NCBI RefSeq assembly: GCF_021646545.1
Contig: NZ_JAKIRP010000005.1
Coordinates: forward strand, 1-64,000
Source: Chitinophaga filiformis
GTDB taxonomy: Bacteria > Bacteroidota > Bacteroidia > Chitinophagales > Chitinophagaceae
Direction of reading: 5' to 3'
Length of the DNA stretch: 64,000 nucleotides
A model generated the notes under the pieces. That model worked only from the letters and a program-made list of their open reading frames with translations. It searched no databases and was not told the DNA's origin. Each line of letters opens with the position of its first letter. The stretch's first letter is position 1. The translations under genes and the position numbers were made by a program. Below, in pieces: positions 25,756 through 34,582 of the stretch.

Positions 25756-26247
25756 TCATTCCCATATCACGTTCTGCTCTTCGTTGTCTTCAATCACAGC
25801 AGAAGAGATATCCGTATTTTTGAAAGTAGTATTACTTATTTTGTTATCTGTGAAAAGCGCCGCATTAAAGTTGCAATTCTCAAATGTGCAATTCTCCAGG
25901 GTGGCATCCATGAAATCTGTGCTTGAAAAATCACAGTTAACAAATCTGCAATTTTTAAGATGTACGCGAAAGAGTTCTGACTTTCTAAAGATGCAATCTA
26001 TTACGCTACAATCCACCAATGTTGCATCAGAAAAGTGTGATCCATAAAAATCGACATTATGGAAGCTGCATTGGCTGAATGAAGCATCTATAGCTTGTAA
26101 ACTGTACAATATAATGTCTTGTACTTCGATCTGTTCTATAGCTAATTCATTCAGTGTCCCAATATTATCCTTCCTAACCTTCCCGGTTACATTTAAACTA
26201 TGGTCCTGCAACCGCGCATACAACTCTTCTTTAGTTATACTTTTCAT
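25756..26247 (-). CDS. Pentapeptide-repeat protein, candidate immunity partner of the upstream toxin-like protein
   Basis: A 163-residue protein without a signal peptide. After about 40 residues it carries repeats of the form x-F/L/I-x-x-C/S/D (CSFHN VDFYG SHFSD, CRFVN CDFSS TDFMD, CTFEN CNFNA), about 20 units, the pattern that folds as a right-handed quadrilateral beta-helix. The start codon lies 3 bases after the stop of the toxin-like gene, the most tightly placed gene in the operon. Known pentapeptide proteins protect gyrase by DNA mimicry or act in resistance. A small cytoplasmic protein placed directly behind a gene with a C-terminal nuclease-like tail is the usual arrangement of an immunity gene. 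The family is clear; the immunity role is inferred. Confidence 0.85.
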   Translation of the reverse strand: MKSITKEELYARLQDHSLNVTGKVRKDNIGTLNELAIEQIEVQDIILYSLQAIDASFSQCSFHNVDFYGSHFSDATLVDCSVIDCIFRKSELFRVHLKNCRFVNCDFSSTDFMDATLENCTFENCNFNAALFTDNKISNTTFKNTDISSAVIEDNEEQNVIWE

Positions 26248-26250
26248 ATC

Positions 26251-29109
26251 TTATAGTCTAACATTAACTTCAACAATACGGCCAAGTTCATCCGGAGTCA
26301 ATTCAGCCTTTAACAAATTCCATATCTTGGTATGATCTGCCTGATTCAAATAAGTACAATCCAATAGTACACGAATGTTAGTCACTTGTTTATTTGTAAC
26401 AGGATCAACAAAAGTCGACCGCAGTTTTTTGACAATAGACTTTACGGCGTCCTTCGGTTTCATTCCACTACGTGATGGCGGTCCCTTAACATCCCAGGGA
26501 ATATCATCGTGATCGTAAAATTCGATTTCTTTTGGTCCTCTCCTTATCGGCCCTTTAACAAGTCCCTGTCTCTCCGCTTCCAATCCAGCCATTGCTTCCT
26601 GCATTACCTTGGACTCTATGGGCTTGCCCACGTGTGCCGGATCTGTTGCAAGTTTTACAAATCTCTCCCGATCTGCGCGATAGATTTCAGGTACATCATC
26701 GATAGTTACAAAAGTCTCATACTTGTCTATGCGGTCTGCCGGCTTATTAACCCTTCCATTCACTGTGGAATATGCATCAACCTGCGGTGCCTGAGGTTCT
26801 TCTGTTCCTCCGGCCTTCGGTTCTTCAGCCGTCTCCCCATTCTTCACGTCATCCGCTGCATTCTCTCCCGTCTTCACATCATCGGCCACACCATCAGCCT
26901 TACCTGCATCATCAGTAATACCAAGTATACCTTCCTGATCCGATCCTTTAGCCACTTGTACCACCCGTTCTCCTTCACCCGAAACGATCTCAGCACCATT
27001 GGCATCCTGCATATAGCGAATAACGCGCCAATCGCCATTCAGATCAGTGCCTGGCGGAACGCTCACCTTTATTCTTCTGCCACCTGCCACGGCAACTTCC
27101 ATTACAGGCATTTCACCTCTTGTCAGCACCCGCATACCGTCATCCAGCACCTGCAGAACAATCCTTCCTTCCCGTATAATAGCTGAAAGATAAAATTTCC
27201 CCCACGAATAAAGCGCTCTGCCTCCTACAAAAACCAGCTTACCGGTCAATCCCATACCACGCAACAGCAAGGCGAACGGATCGATGTAATTCAGGACGTC
27301 TGCGATCTTTGCAATATTGCCTGCTTTCGACAACGGGATAATCAGCATGACGATATTAAACACGACCTTACCGGTGGTGGCGGCATACATACAGACGTTC
27401 TTTCCGGAGTAAGCCATCTTTACCTCCCGCACGATAATAGGTGTAATACATGCCCCGAGTTTTATAGCCGGCACCAAAGGCGACATCACTCCTACATAAT
27501 AGTCGGTCGAACTCAGGTTACATTTATTGGCAAACGCTGTAATAGCGGTTGTAAGCTCTTCTCTGGCCCCTCCCTCGTTAAGTATAATGTTGATCAGCCA
27601 GCCTGCCAGTTTGGGCATCGAAGCCACCATTTCAACAAGGCCATTGTAAGCGCCACAATAGAAGGAAAACTCTACCTGCGAAATTGGATATCCGCCCGCC
27701 TGTACTTCTGCTGGCGTGATTACATCCGGCAGTATCGACCACTGGGCGGTTTTCAATTGCCCTGACTTCAGGAAGATCTTGTAGAGGATCGGGTTGTAAG
27801 CAGCGTTCCCGTCCTTATCCACTGCTTCAGGGTTGTAGAAGCGTTCAGGGATCTGCGCCTTATTAATAAAGGTAGAAAGTGCATCGAACAGGCTTGTCAA
27901 TGTAAAATTGGAAGAGCCCAGCCCAAGGCTTTCGACTATGTCTATCGCCAAACGCATGAACATGCCCACTTCACGCTGCTGGGGCACTGCCTTTCCTAAA
28001 TAGAGCGCGCCATGTGTGGTCTTGTCCAGATCAACATAGAACCAGAGTATGACATCCGTCGGACCAGGATTGTTGACAATCTCTCTGATCTTCGCTACAT
28101 CTTCATTTGACGTCTTATAATTCGAAATAAACACACGGGCGTTATAGCCACCCTGGTTTTTACTTACTTCAACAAAACCATCGATCAGCGCCTTCAACTC
28201 ATCGGTGGATAGTACATGCGCATAGTCATATACCCTGCTTCCTGATTCTTTTATCGGGTCCCTGCCTCCACCAGTTCCTCCTGCATTACCCGTCTGCGCA
28301 TCGCTTCGTACCCATACAGCATCAAAGAAAGAGCCCTTTGCCGGTTTATACTCATATGGCATAAAAGGCACGTCCGCTTTCTTATCCTTGTTCTTAAATG
28401 CTACTTTCAATGCATGAGGATATTCAATCAGATAGTTCTTAACATCCGACATGTTCGGCAGATAGGGACTAATCCTGCTATCCAGGTTTTGCAGTTCTTC
28501 CGCTGTCCAGCTTTCATCACCGTGAGCATCAAAAACAACATTCGTCCGATACTTCATACCGTTTAACAATACCACCACGCGGCCGCAAACAATACCCACT
28601 TTTTTCTCGAACCCCTTTAAATCGGCTTTCTGAAAGATCTCTGTATTGATCGCCTTCATCTCGCTCATGATCATATTCCGGATATTATCCTTCGACCATG
28701 GCTGATAGTCCGTCAGATAAGAGATATTCGCATCATCAGGGATTTTTTTAGACAGATCAATATACCAGTTGTTGTAAACGATCTCATACACACCAAAGGT
28801 CTTCTGATCATTTACCTTTAAGAGCTCGTCATTGATGGCCGTAAGCTCGTCATCATCTAACAGCAGGCCGGTATTACCTACAACCGACCGTTGTTCAACA
28901 AACCTTCCATTCCCATCCAGCATCAGCACGTATTTGTTCTTCCACGACTGATGGTGACGGTCATTATACTCGTTCTGGCGGATCATTTTGTTCAATGCAA
29001 TAACCCCTTCCCGAACAACCTCCTCATTGTTGGCAGGCAACTCGCCTGCCTTTGTGATGGCCGGTAACGCAATGATCCATGTCAATAATATCAGTTTATA
29101 CCAACGCAT
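26251..29109 (-). CDS. Exported polymorphic-toxin-like protein with a C-terminal PD-(D/E)xK-like nuclease tail
   Basis: A 952-residue protein with a signal peptide (MRWYKLILLTWIIALPA). Residues about 255-385 contain VYDYAHVLSTDELKAL and resemble a TPM (Psb32-type) domain. A hydrophobic stretch follows near 575-640. An Asp/Glu/Gly-rich linker (about 740-800: DDAGKADGVADDVKTG) precedes a compact tail of about 140 residues. That tail has EIEFYDHDD followed by PWDVKGPP, an acidic strand then D-x-K, which is the core pattern of restriction-endonuclease-fold toxins. Variable tails behind a linker with a tiny gene just after are the mark of polymorphic toxins. The frame is also open from an ATG at 29139, but the ATG at 29107-29109, 4 bases after the preceding stop, gives a normal signal peptide. 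Nuclease activity is inferred. Confidence 0.75.
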   Translation of the reverse strand: MRWYKLILLTWIIALPAITKAGELPANNEEVVREGVIALNKMIRQNEYNDRHHQSWKNKYVLMLDGNGRFVEQRSVVGNTGLLLDDDELTAINDELLKVNDQKTFGVYEIVYNNWYIDLSKKIPDDANISYLTDYQPWSKDNIRNMIMSEMKAINTEIFQKADLKGFEKKVGIVCGRVVVLLNGMKYRTNVVFDAHGDESWTAEELQNLDSRISPYLPNMSDVKNYLIEYPHALKVAFKNKDKKADVPFMPYEYKPAKGSFFDAVWVRSDAQTGNAGGTGGGRDPIKESGSRVYDYAHVLSTDELKALIDGFVEVSKNQGGYNARVFISNYKTSNEDVAKIREIVNNPGPTDVILWFYVDLDKTTHGALYLGKAVPQQREVGMFMRLAIDIVESLGLGSSNFTLTSLFDALSTFINKAQIPERFYNPEAVDKDGNAAYNPILYKIFLKSGQLKTAQWSILPDVITPAEVQAGGYPISQVEFSFYCGAYNGLVEMVASMPKLAGWLINIILNEGGAREELTTAITAFANKCNLSSTDYYVGVMSPLVPAIKLGACITPIIVREVKMAYSGKNVCMYAATTGKVVFNIVMLIIPLSKAGNIAKIADVLNYIDPFALLLRGMGLTGKLVFVGGRALYSWGKFYLSAIIREGRIVLQVLDDGMRVLTRGEMPVMEVAVAGGRRIKVSVPPGTDLNGDWRVIRYMQDANGAEIVSGEGERVVQVAKGSDQEGILGITDDAGKADGVADDVKTGENAADDVKNGETAEEPKAGGTEEPQAPQVDAYSTVNGRVNKPADRIDKYETFVTIDDVPEIYRADRERFVKLATDPAHVGKPIESKVMQEAMAGLEAERQGLVKGPIRRGPKEIEFYDHDDIPWDVKGPPSRSGMKPKDAVKSIVKKLRSTFVDPVTNKQVTNIRVLLDCTYLNQADHTKIWNLLKAELTPDELGRIVEVNVRL

Positions 29110-29113
29110 ACGC

Positions 29114-31351
29114 TTATTGCATTTTTTCAAGAACATCATGTACCCAGTTTAAGATGGATGTTTTCACATCCGGTATCAGATCATCTTCCTTCGCGGTTTT
29201 CAACGCATTGATGATAAATGTTTTGAACGGCTGATCCTTTATGTTCAATGCATTCACCACCTTTTCCTCTTCTGCCTGTGACTTATTTTCATCCAGTATC
29301 TTCAGTACTGTCACCTCGTCAAGCGCTTTCTGGGCCAGCTTGTACGCTGTTATTTCTTCCGGCAGCTTCACTATTACACTGTCGGTCACATCCAGTACCT
29401 TCATCACAGATTTATCTAGCGATTCAGGTACTTTGACTCCTAACAGTGCATTATTCTTATCGATGAATTCTTTCGCTACTTTATATTTATCTTCAAAATC
29501 CTTCTTCAGCACAGCCACCTTTTCAGGCGTATAGTCCTGTCGCAATGCCGAAAGGCCTTTACGGAACATATTCACCAGTTTCTTCAGCTCTTCTACCGCT
29601 GCTTTGACCACTGCTTTTGCCTGATCTGCCAGGTTCTTCAGCTGCTCCGCCACTTTCTTCGCGGCAGTGGCTTTTTCTTCGGGTGTCATGTTCTCAGATT
29701 CCTGCAACTGCTGCAGTTCCTGCAGTTTCGTCTGTATCTCACCCAGTTTCTCCAGCGTAGCATTGTCCAGTTCATCCCATCCCTTCATTTTCTCCAGCTC
29801 AGCCAGCATACCTGCTGCATCTACAGCCTTCAATCCTGCTGTATCTATCGTACGCACGATATCGCTTATCTTTTCCAGGTAGCCATCCAGCGACTCATTC
29901 ATATTGTCGGTCACCGTTTTGATATCCTCGCGTTGCAGTTCTATCACACCGGCGTACATCTTCTTATCGGTATTCACGCTGATGTTCTTAAATACAACCG
30001 GCAAGGTTATAAAATTCAGGAATGGTACTTTGATCTTTCCGTTACCGGAGAATAAACCATTCGAGCCTTCCGCCTTCTTCACTGCTACTTTAAAGTCGCC
30101 CGCTATGATCACATCTCCTTCTTTCAGCTGCTCCAGTCCTTTGCGATTGGAGATCTCTCCTTCACCTACAACCTTACCACAGACGAAATCGCCTTTATCC
30201 ATGGTTTCATTCGGCATAGTGAAAGACTGTATGGCAGAGTAATCGCCATATCCCCATATACACTGGGCATTCACCTGGTATTCATATTTCTTACCTTGTT
30301 TAAGACCGGTAATAGTATACTGTGGCAGATAACTTGTTTCCTCATACCATTGCGAAGGATTATCGCCTGCCTCACGGTAACGTACAGTAAATGCCTGCTG
30401 GGAAACACCTGTTCTCCAGGTCAGTTTCAATTCATTCTTGCCCGACACTGCTGCGATCACATCTGCCGGCACACCGCATTTTTCACCGTAAGTGAATCTC
30501 ACTGCTTCACTGAAACCATCATTGACAAACATGTCCTTTCCTTCCGCTTCAATAGCCTGTACCTGCACCGCATAACTCTTACCAGGCGTCAGCATCGGTT
30601 CACCCGGACCATACACCAGCAGGGTCTGCGCCGTTATAGTTTCATACACAGGGCGGGTAGTACGCAGGGCATCATTAGGATCGCGGTTTGCCGGGATCAG
30701 CTCTACCAGTTTGAATTTATAAGCCACATTAAAAGCCGCGTTAAACGAGGCGGTATGCCGGGGCACCCACTGGAATACGAGATTCTGTGGTTCCATAGCA
30801 TCTACCTTGGTATTGGCCATCGGCAGGTTGATAATAGGCGGATAACTGAGAAAGGTAGACACGACCGCATTTCCCTGGTTGGATACAACAATATTGCGGG
30901 TGTAGTCCACTACCTCCACGGTAAACTTGTATATGCCTTCGGGAAGCTTGGCGCCTTCCTTCGTCAGCGCACTGTTATCCAGTCCCTGTATCAGGAGGTT
31001 CTGCGGATTCAGATAGGTAGCCAGTTCAGGTCCGCTGAGCGTGATCATTTCACCTCCCTGTAAGATGATAGGCGCGGTGTAAAAACCGGGTTTACTTTGT
31101 AGTGTTACGCCGAAGCCTTCGATCTTTATTTTCAGCCGGCATTTATAATCACTGACAGTAAGGTCTTTTAACAGCAGGTGTACCTGCATACGTTGCACGT
31201 CAGGCGCTGTATAGTCGCTGAGGTACAGGCTGTACGGAGGATTGATCTGCATGGTAGCCATTACAGGATAACTTGTCTGGGCATACGTCCTGCCGCAGCA
31301 TAGCAGCAGCATCACCAGCAGCTCCCATATGTATTTAGTACGTCTAAGCAA
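29114..31351 (-). CDS. TANFOR-domain protein with FnIII and long coiled-coil region
   Basis: A 745-residue exported protein with a signal peptide ending TYAQ. Residues about 25-150 start SYPVMATMQINPPYSLYLSDY and match the TANFOR domain known from Tannerella and other Bacteroidota. A second domain (about 170-290) and an FnIII-like unit (about 295-385: GVPADVIAAVSGKNELKLTW, YEYQVNAQCIWG) follow. From about 490 to 745 the sequence is Lys/Glu/Ala/Leu-rich and helical (MTPEEKATAAKKVAEQLKN), a probable coiled coil. It starts 14 bases after the barrel gene and ends just before the toxin-like gene. A link between the outer-membrane barrel and the exported partners is a reasonable guess. Confidence 0.85.
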   Translation of the reverse strand: MLRRTKYIWELLVMLLLCCGRTYAQTSYPVMATMQINPPYSLYLSDYTAPDVQRMQVHLLLKDLTVSDYKCRLKIKIEGFGVTLQSKPGFYTAPIILQGGEMITLSGPELATYLNPQNLLIQGLDNSALTKEGAKLPEGIYKFTVEVVDYTRNIVVSNQGNAVVSTFLSYPPIINLPMANTKVDAMEPQNLVFQWVPRHTASFNAAFNVAYKFKLVELIPANRDPNDALRTTRPVYETITAQTLLVYGPGEPMLTPGKSYAVQVQAIEAEGKDMFVNDGFSEAVRFTYGEKCGVPADVIAAVSGKNELKLTWRTGVSQQAFTVRYREAGDNPSQWYEETSYLPQYTITGLKQGKKYEYQVNAQCIWGYGDYSAIQSFTMPNETMDKGDFVCGKVVGEGEISNRKGLEQLKEGDVIIAGDFKVAVKKAEGSNGLFSGNGKIKVPFLNFITLPVVFKNISVNTDKKMYAGVIELQREDIKTVTDNMNESLDGYLEKISDIVRTIDTAGLKAVDAAGMLAELEKMKGWDELDNATLEKLGEIQTKLQELQQLQESENMTPEEKATAAKKVAEQLKNLADQAKAVVKAAVEELKKLVNMFRKGLSALRQDYTPEKVAVLKKDFEDKYKVAKEFIDKNNALLGVKVPESLDKSVMKVLDVTDSVIVKLPEEITAYKLAQKALDEVTVLKILDENKSQAEEEKVVNALNIKDQPFKTFIINALKTAKEDDLIPDVKTSILNWVHDVLEKMQ

Positions 31352-31365
31352 GGTTCTCTGTACTT

Positions 31366-33114
31366 TTAAAAATTATAGTTATATCCCAGTGTGGTGGTTA
31401 ACTCAGATATCTTTTTGTTGCTTCCTTTTGTATTATCACGATGAAGGCCTGTAAGACCCAGGTTCAGACTGTGCACCTTTTTGATCGTATAGGCGCTTCC
31501 TGCTCTTGCCGTGAGGATGCGGGAAGTATTTTCACCATTGGTAAAGCTGCCGTTCCAGGTCAGCGTACCGGACAATCTCATTTTTTTATTTAATACACTT
31601 TTATTTACGCCCAGCGTCGGTCCGAACGTAACAGCTTCCAGGTCCAGCGAAGTATTTCGGTTCGCGTTAAACCCAGCCATGATTGACATATTCTTCGGTA
31701 TGAGCTGCAGGTTATAAGAGGCGTTGAGGTTATAGAAGGTAGCGCCCGATGACTGTTTCACTCCTCCCTGCTTGTCTGACGATTCCATATAGGAAACATT
31801 ACAGATGATCATTTGCATTTTCTCTTTACTCTGGGAAATGCTGTAGTTAAATCCAAGAGAGGCATTGCTGGATACCTGCGTATAATTCAGCGTATCCAGG
31901 TTTTCGTAAGGAGTCAGCTGATTCAGGTAATCAAATTCGGAACGGATGTTGACGAACGACTGAAAATTAGAATAACTGAAGTTCCAGTTCGTCTTCTTTG
32001 TAGCCGCAAAGCTGACGTTCAGCGCGCCCACAAAACGGCGCATGGTGCTGATCTTATCATTGTTCAGATTATTACGTTGCACACCCGCGTTGACAGCACC
32101 TGTAAGTCTGTCTTTCAGCATACGTACCTGCAGGTTGCCGGTAATGTTTTCAAAGTCATTCGTAAAGTAATAAGCGCCCAGTGTCTTGTATTCCGGTGCT
32201 ACCCACTCATATCCGAGTCCGAAGGTGTAATGTCCTCCATTATAACTCAGACCAGTCTTATAGGCCGTATACATGGCTGTACTGCTGTTCTTTTTGATCA
32301 GCCCTCCTGTAGGCGCCTTTATATCGCCCGTACTGTCTGATACCGCACGGGTATCTCTTGTCAGGGCGCTTACTGCTACTTCGGCATTAAATAAAAGCCG
32401 GTTGAAGAACTGTTTGGAGACATTTACGCCCATCGCCACATTCTCCTGGGGCGTTAATGTATACCCCTGTGGTACGGGGCGGATAGAGTTTTCATCATCC
32501 TTCCCCCTGAAAACCATGACCTCTATATTATCCTTCCCGGTACTATATCCTGCCTTAAAGCCATATCCCATGCGTTTGTATGCAGGTATGATCTCCGGAC
32601 GAGAGGTATCGGCCTCCACTGCTTTCTGCAGACGGCCGTACATGACACTAAACTTAAAGCGGCCCGGAGGCGCCAGGTCAACACCGATACCGTTAAAGAG
32701 ATGACCTGCCAGGGTGTAGCTGGAAAAATTCATGCTGGAATAACCGATATGTCCCGTTACCCATTTATAGGTAGGCGTCAGGCCATACTGATTGAATGGC
32801 TGGGAGTACGCTACATTACTCTGGTTGGAATAAGTGAAGCTGAAAGGTACGGACCATCCATACAGGTCAATGTTCAGGTTACCGTTCAGGAAGAAATTGT
32901 AGGGATCTCTGCGCCCCTCTCCCAGTCCCGACGACCAGTAGGCAATCTGTTCAAGGCCAAGGCCTCCTGTAATTTTTATTGGTTTCTCTTTTCCTATAGC
33001 ATCCAGCCGTTGTGCACATAACTTGTAAGACGAACAACAAATGACAGCGATTAACAGGGTTAAAGGCCGTAAGCACGTTACGAAACGATCATAGGTCGGG
33101 TATAACTTCGACAA
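31366..33114 (-). CDS. Predicted outer-membrane beta-barrel protein, first gene of the seven-gene operon
   Basis: A 582-residue protein with a signal peptide ending KLCAQ. The rest is a regular succession of amphipathic strands separated by turns: FKFSVMYGRL, GYGFKAGYST, TYKTGLSYNGGHYTFGLGYEW-like stretches, WNFSYSNFQSF and LGFNYSIS. It ends in an aromatic GYNYNF, the usual terminal barrel signal. No plug, TonB box or enzymatic motif is seen. The number of strands (roughly 26-30) cannot be fixed by eye. A -7 box lies 61 bases upstream, so this gene probably heads the operon. It could be the membrane anchor or channel of the assembly. Confidence 0.8.
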   Translation of the reverse strand: MSKLYPTYDRFVTCLRPLTLLIAVICCSSYKLCAQRLDAIGKEKPIKITGGLGLEQIAYWSSGLGEGRRDPYNFFLNGNLNIDLYGWSVPFSFTYSNQSNVAYSQPFNQYGLTPTYKWVTGHIGYSSMNFSSYTLAGHLFNGIGVDLAPPGRFKFSVMYGRLQKAVEADTSRPEIIPAYKRMGYGFKAGYSTGKDNIEVMVFRGKDDENSIRPVPQGYTLTPQENVAMGVNVSKQFFNRLLFNAEVAVSALTRDTRAVSDSTGDIKAPTGGLIKKNSSTAMYTAYKTGLSYNGGHYTFGLGYEWVAPEYKTLGAYYFTNDFENITGNLQVRMLKDRLTGAVNAGVQRNNLNNDKISTMRRFVGALNVSFAATKKTNWNFSYSNFQSFVNIRSEFDYLNQLTPYENLDTLNYTQVSSNASLGFNYSISQSKEKMQMIICNVSYMESSDKQGGVKQSSGATFYNLNASYNLQLIPKNMSIMAGFNANRNTSLDLEAVTFGPTLGVNKSVLNKKMRLSGTLTWNGSFTNGENTSRILTARAGSAYTIKKVHSLNLGLTGLHRDNTKGSNKKISELTTTLGYNYNF

Positions 33115-33174
33115 TACTTTGGGTTTTCATTTACGAATGCAGGTCCCCCATTAAGGAAATGGTTCAAATTGACG

Positions 33175-33182
33175 CAAATATA
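33175..33182 (-). promoter_or_regulatory. -7 box of the seven-gene surface operon
   Basis: On the minus strand TATATTTG matches TAnnTTTG exactly and lies 61-68 bases before the ATG of the barrel gene. No convincing -33 TTTG was seen at the expected distance; the sequence there is T-rich (TTTTACTTTTTA). Confidence 0.5.
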
Positions 33183-33247
33183 TAAATAATTATTAATAAT
33201 TAAAAAGTAAAATCCTCCTGGTTGCACGCCCTATTCTGAATTTCTAT

Positions 33248-33255
33248 TACTTTTG
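33248..33255 (+). promoter_or_regulatory. -7 box of the dihydroorotase-like gene
   Basis: TACTTTTG matches TAnnTTTG exactly, about 50 bases before the ATG at 33306. A TTG at 33222-33224 is 23 bases upstream, slightly further than usual for -33. Confidence 0.45.
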
Positions 33256-33305
33256 CTGCCGGTATTTTTTCTCAGACAAGCTATAGACACAGTTAGTATT
33301 AAAGC

Positions 33306-34565
33306 ATGCACATATTACTCAAAAGCGTACAGATAGTTGCACCATCATCCCCTTTTCACGGGCAACAGCAGGACATTCTGATTGAGAACGGTATCATCCG
33401 CCAGATCCGGAAGGATATTTCTTCCGCTCAGGCCCGGGTGGTGACTGGCAACAACCTGCATGTGTCATTGGGATGGACGGATATCTTCGCGCACTTCTGC
33501 GATCCTGGCCAGGAATATAAGGAAGACCTCCAGAGCGGGGTTGCCGCAGCTGCCAGGGGTGGATACACCACTGTGCTGATAGTGCCCAATACACAGCCGG
33601 CGCTTCATACCAAGCCGCAGATCGAGTATGTGCTCAGCCGCACACGCAACAGTGTCGTACAGGTGCTCCCTATCGGAGCGGTGACTAAAAACCTGGAGGG
33701 CACCTCTCTTGCTGAAATGTATGAAATGCAGCATGCAGGGGCTGTGGCTTTCTCCGACGGACTGAAACCTATCCAGTCGCCCGGTATCATGCTGAAAGCC
33801 CTGCAATATGTAAAAGCCGTTAACGGCACCATTATCCAGCTTCCTGATGATCTGAGCATCTCCGCCCATGGCCTGATGCACGAAGGCATCTATAGCACCC
33901 AGCTGGGTATGCCGGGAAAACCTGCCATTGCAGAAGAACTGATTATCCAGCGCGACCTTGAGCTGGCACAATATACCGACTCACGTATCCACTTCACAGG
34001 CATCAGTACACGAAAATCAGCGGATCTTATTGCCGAAGCCAAAGGCAAAGGCATCAAGGTGACCTGCTCCGTAACGCCTTATCACCTGTCCCTTACCGAT
34101 GCACACCTCGTCACCTACGATACCCACCTGAAGCTCAATCCGCCGCTGCGTAGCGCTGAGGATGTAAAAGCGCTGCAGGATGCAGTGAAGACAGGGGTGA
34201 TCGACTGCTTCGCCACCCATCACCTGCCGCAGGACTGGGATGCCAAACAAGTAGAGTTTGAATATGCAAAGAATGGCATGATAGGACTGGAAAGCGCTTT
34301 CGGCGTATTCCGCAAACATCTGCCGGAAGTATCTGTAGAAAGACTGGTGGAGATGCTCTCTGCGCAGCCCCGCAAAATATTCAATCTGCCTGAACTGAGC
34401 CTCACCGAAGGTGCAGCGGCCAATCTGACCATATTTGATCCGGAAGAGGATTGGGTGCTCACGGCAGCTCACCTGGCAAGCAGGTCAAAAAATTCAGCGT
34501 ATATTGGCGCGGAATTGAAAGGAAGTGTGAAAGGAACCATCAACGGCCAATACGCCCAACTTTAA
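33306..34565 (+). CDS. Dihydroorotase-family protein with a degraded active site (pseudo-dihydroorotase)
   Basis: A 419-residue type I dihydroorotase homologue of normal length. The usual D-x-H-x-H-x-R motif reads DIFAHFCDPG: the first metal His is Phe61 and Arg is Cys65. The second-metal His of the HxED motif is replaced (QLPDD near 178). The His of HVST is Gly232 (TGIST), VTPHH reads VTPYH, and the catalytic Asp of TDHAPH is His305 (ATHHLPQ). Only the scaffold motifs (NPPLRS, GMIGLESA) are conserved. Non-catalytic dihydroorotases (PyrC', PyrX) are known as structural partners of aspartate carbamoyltransferase, so this may serve such a role while another PyrC does the chemistry. A DUF4199 gene follows after 17 bases. 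Confidence 0.88.
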   Translation: MHILLKSVQIVAPSSPFHGQQQDILIENGIIRQIRKDISSAQARVVTGNNLHVSLGWTDIFAHFCDPGQEYKEDLQSGVAAAARGGYTTVLIVPNTQPALHTKPQIEYVLSRTRNSVVQVLPIGAVTKNLEGTSLAEMYEMQHAGAVAFSDGLKPIQSPGIMLKALQYVKAVNGTIIQLPDDLSISAHGLMHEGIYSTQLGMPGKPAIAEELIIQRDLELAQYTDSRIHFTGISTRKSADLIAEAKGKGIKVTCSVTPYHLSLTDAHLVTYDTHLKLNPPLRSAEDVKALQDAVKTGVIDCFATHHLPQDWDAKQVEFEYAKNGMIGLESAFGVFRKHLPEVSVERLVEMLSAQPRKIFNLPELSLTEGAAANLTIFDPEEDWVLTAAHLASRSKNSAYIGAELKGSVKGTINGQYAQL

Positions 34566-34582
34566 AAAGTCATTCGTGTACT

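Noticed and set aside
33306..34565. Active dihydroorotase (pyrC) call
   Set aside because: Most of the metal and catalytic residues are replaced, so the plain enzyme name would mislead.
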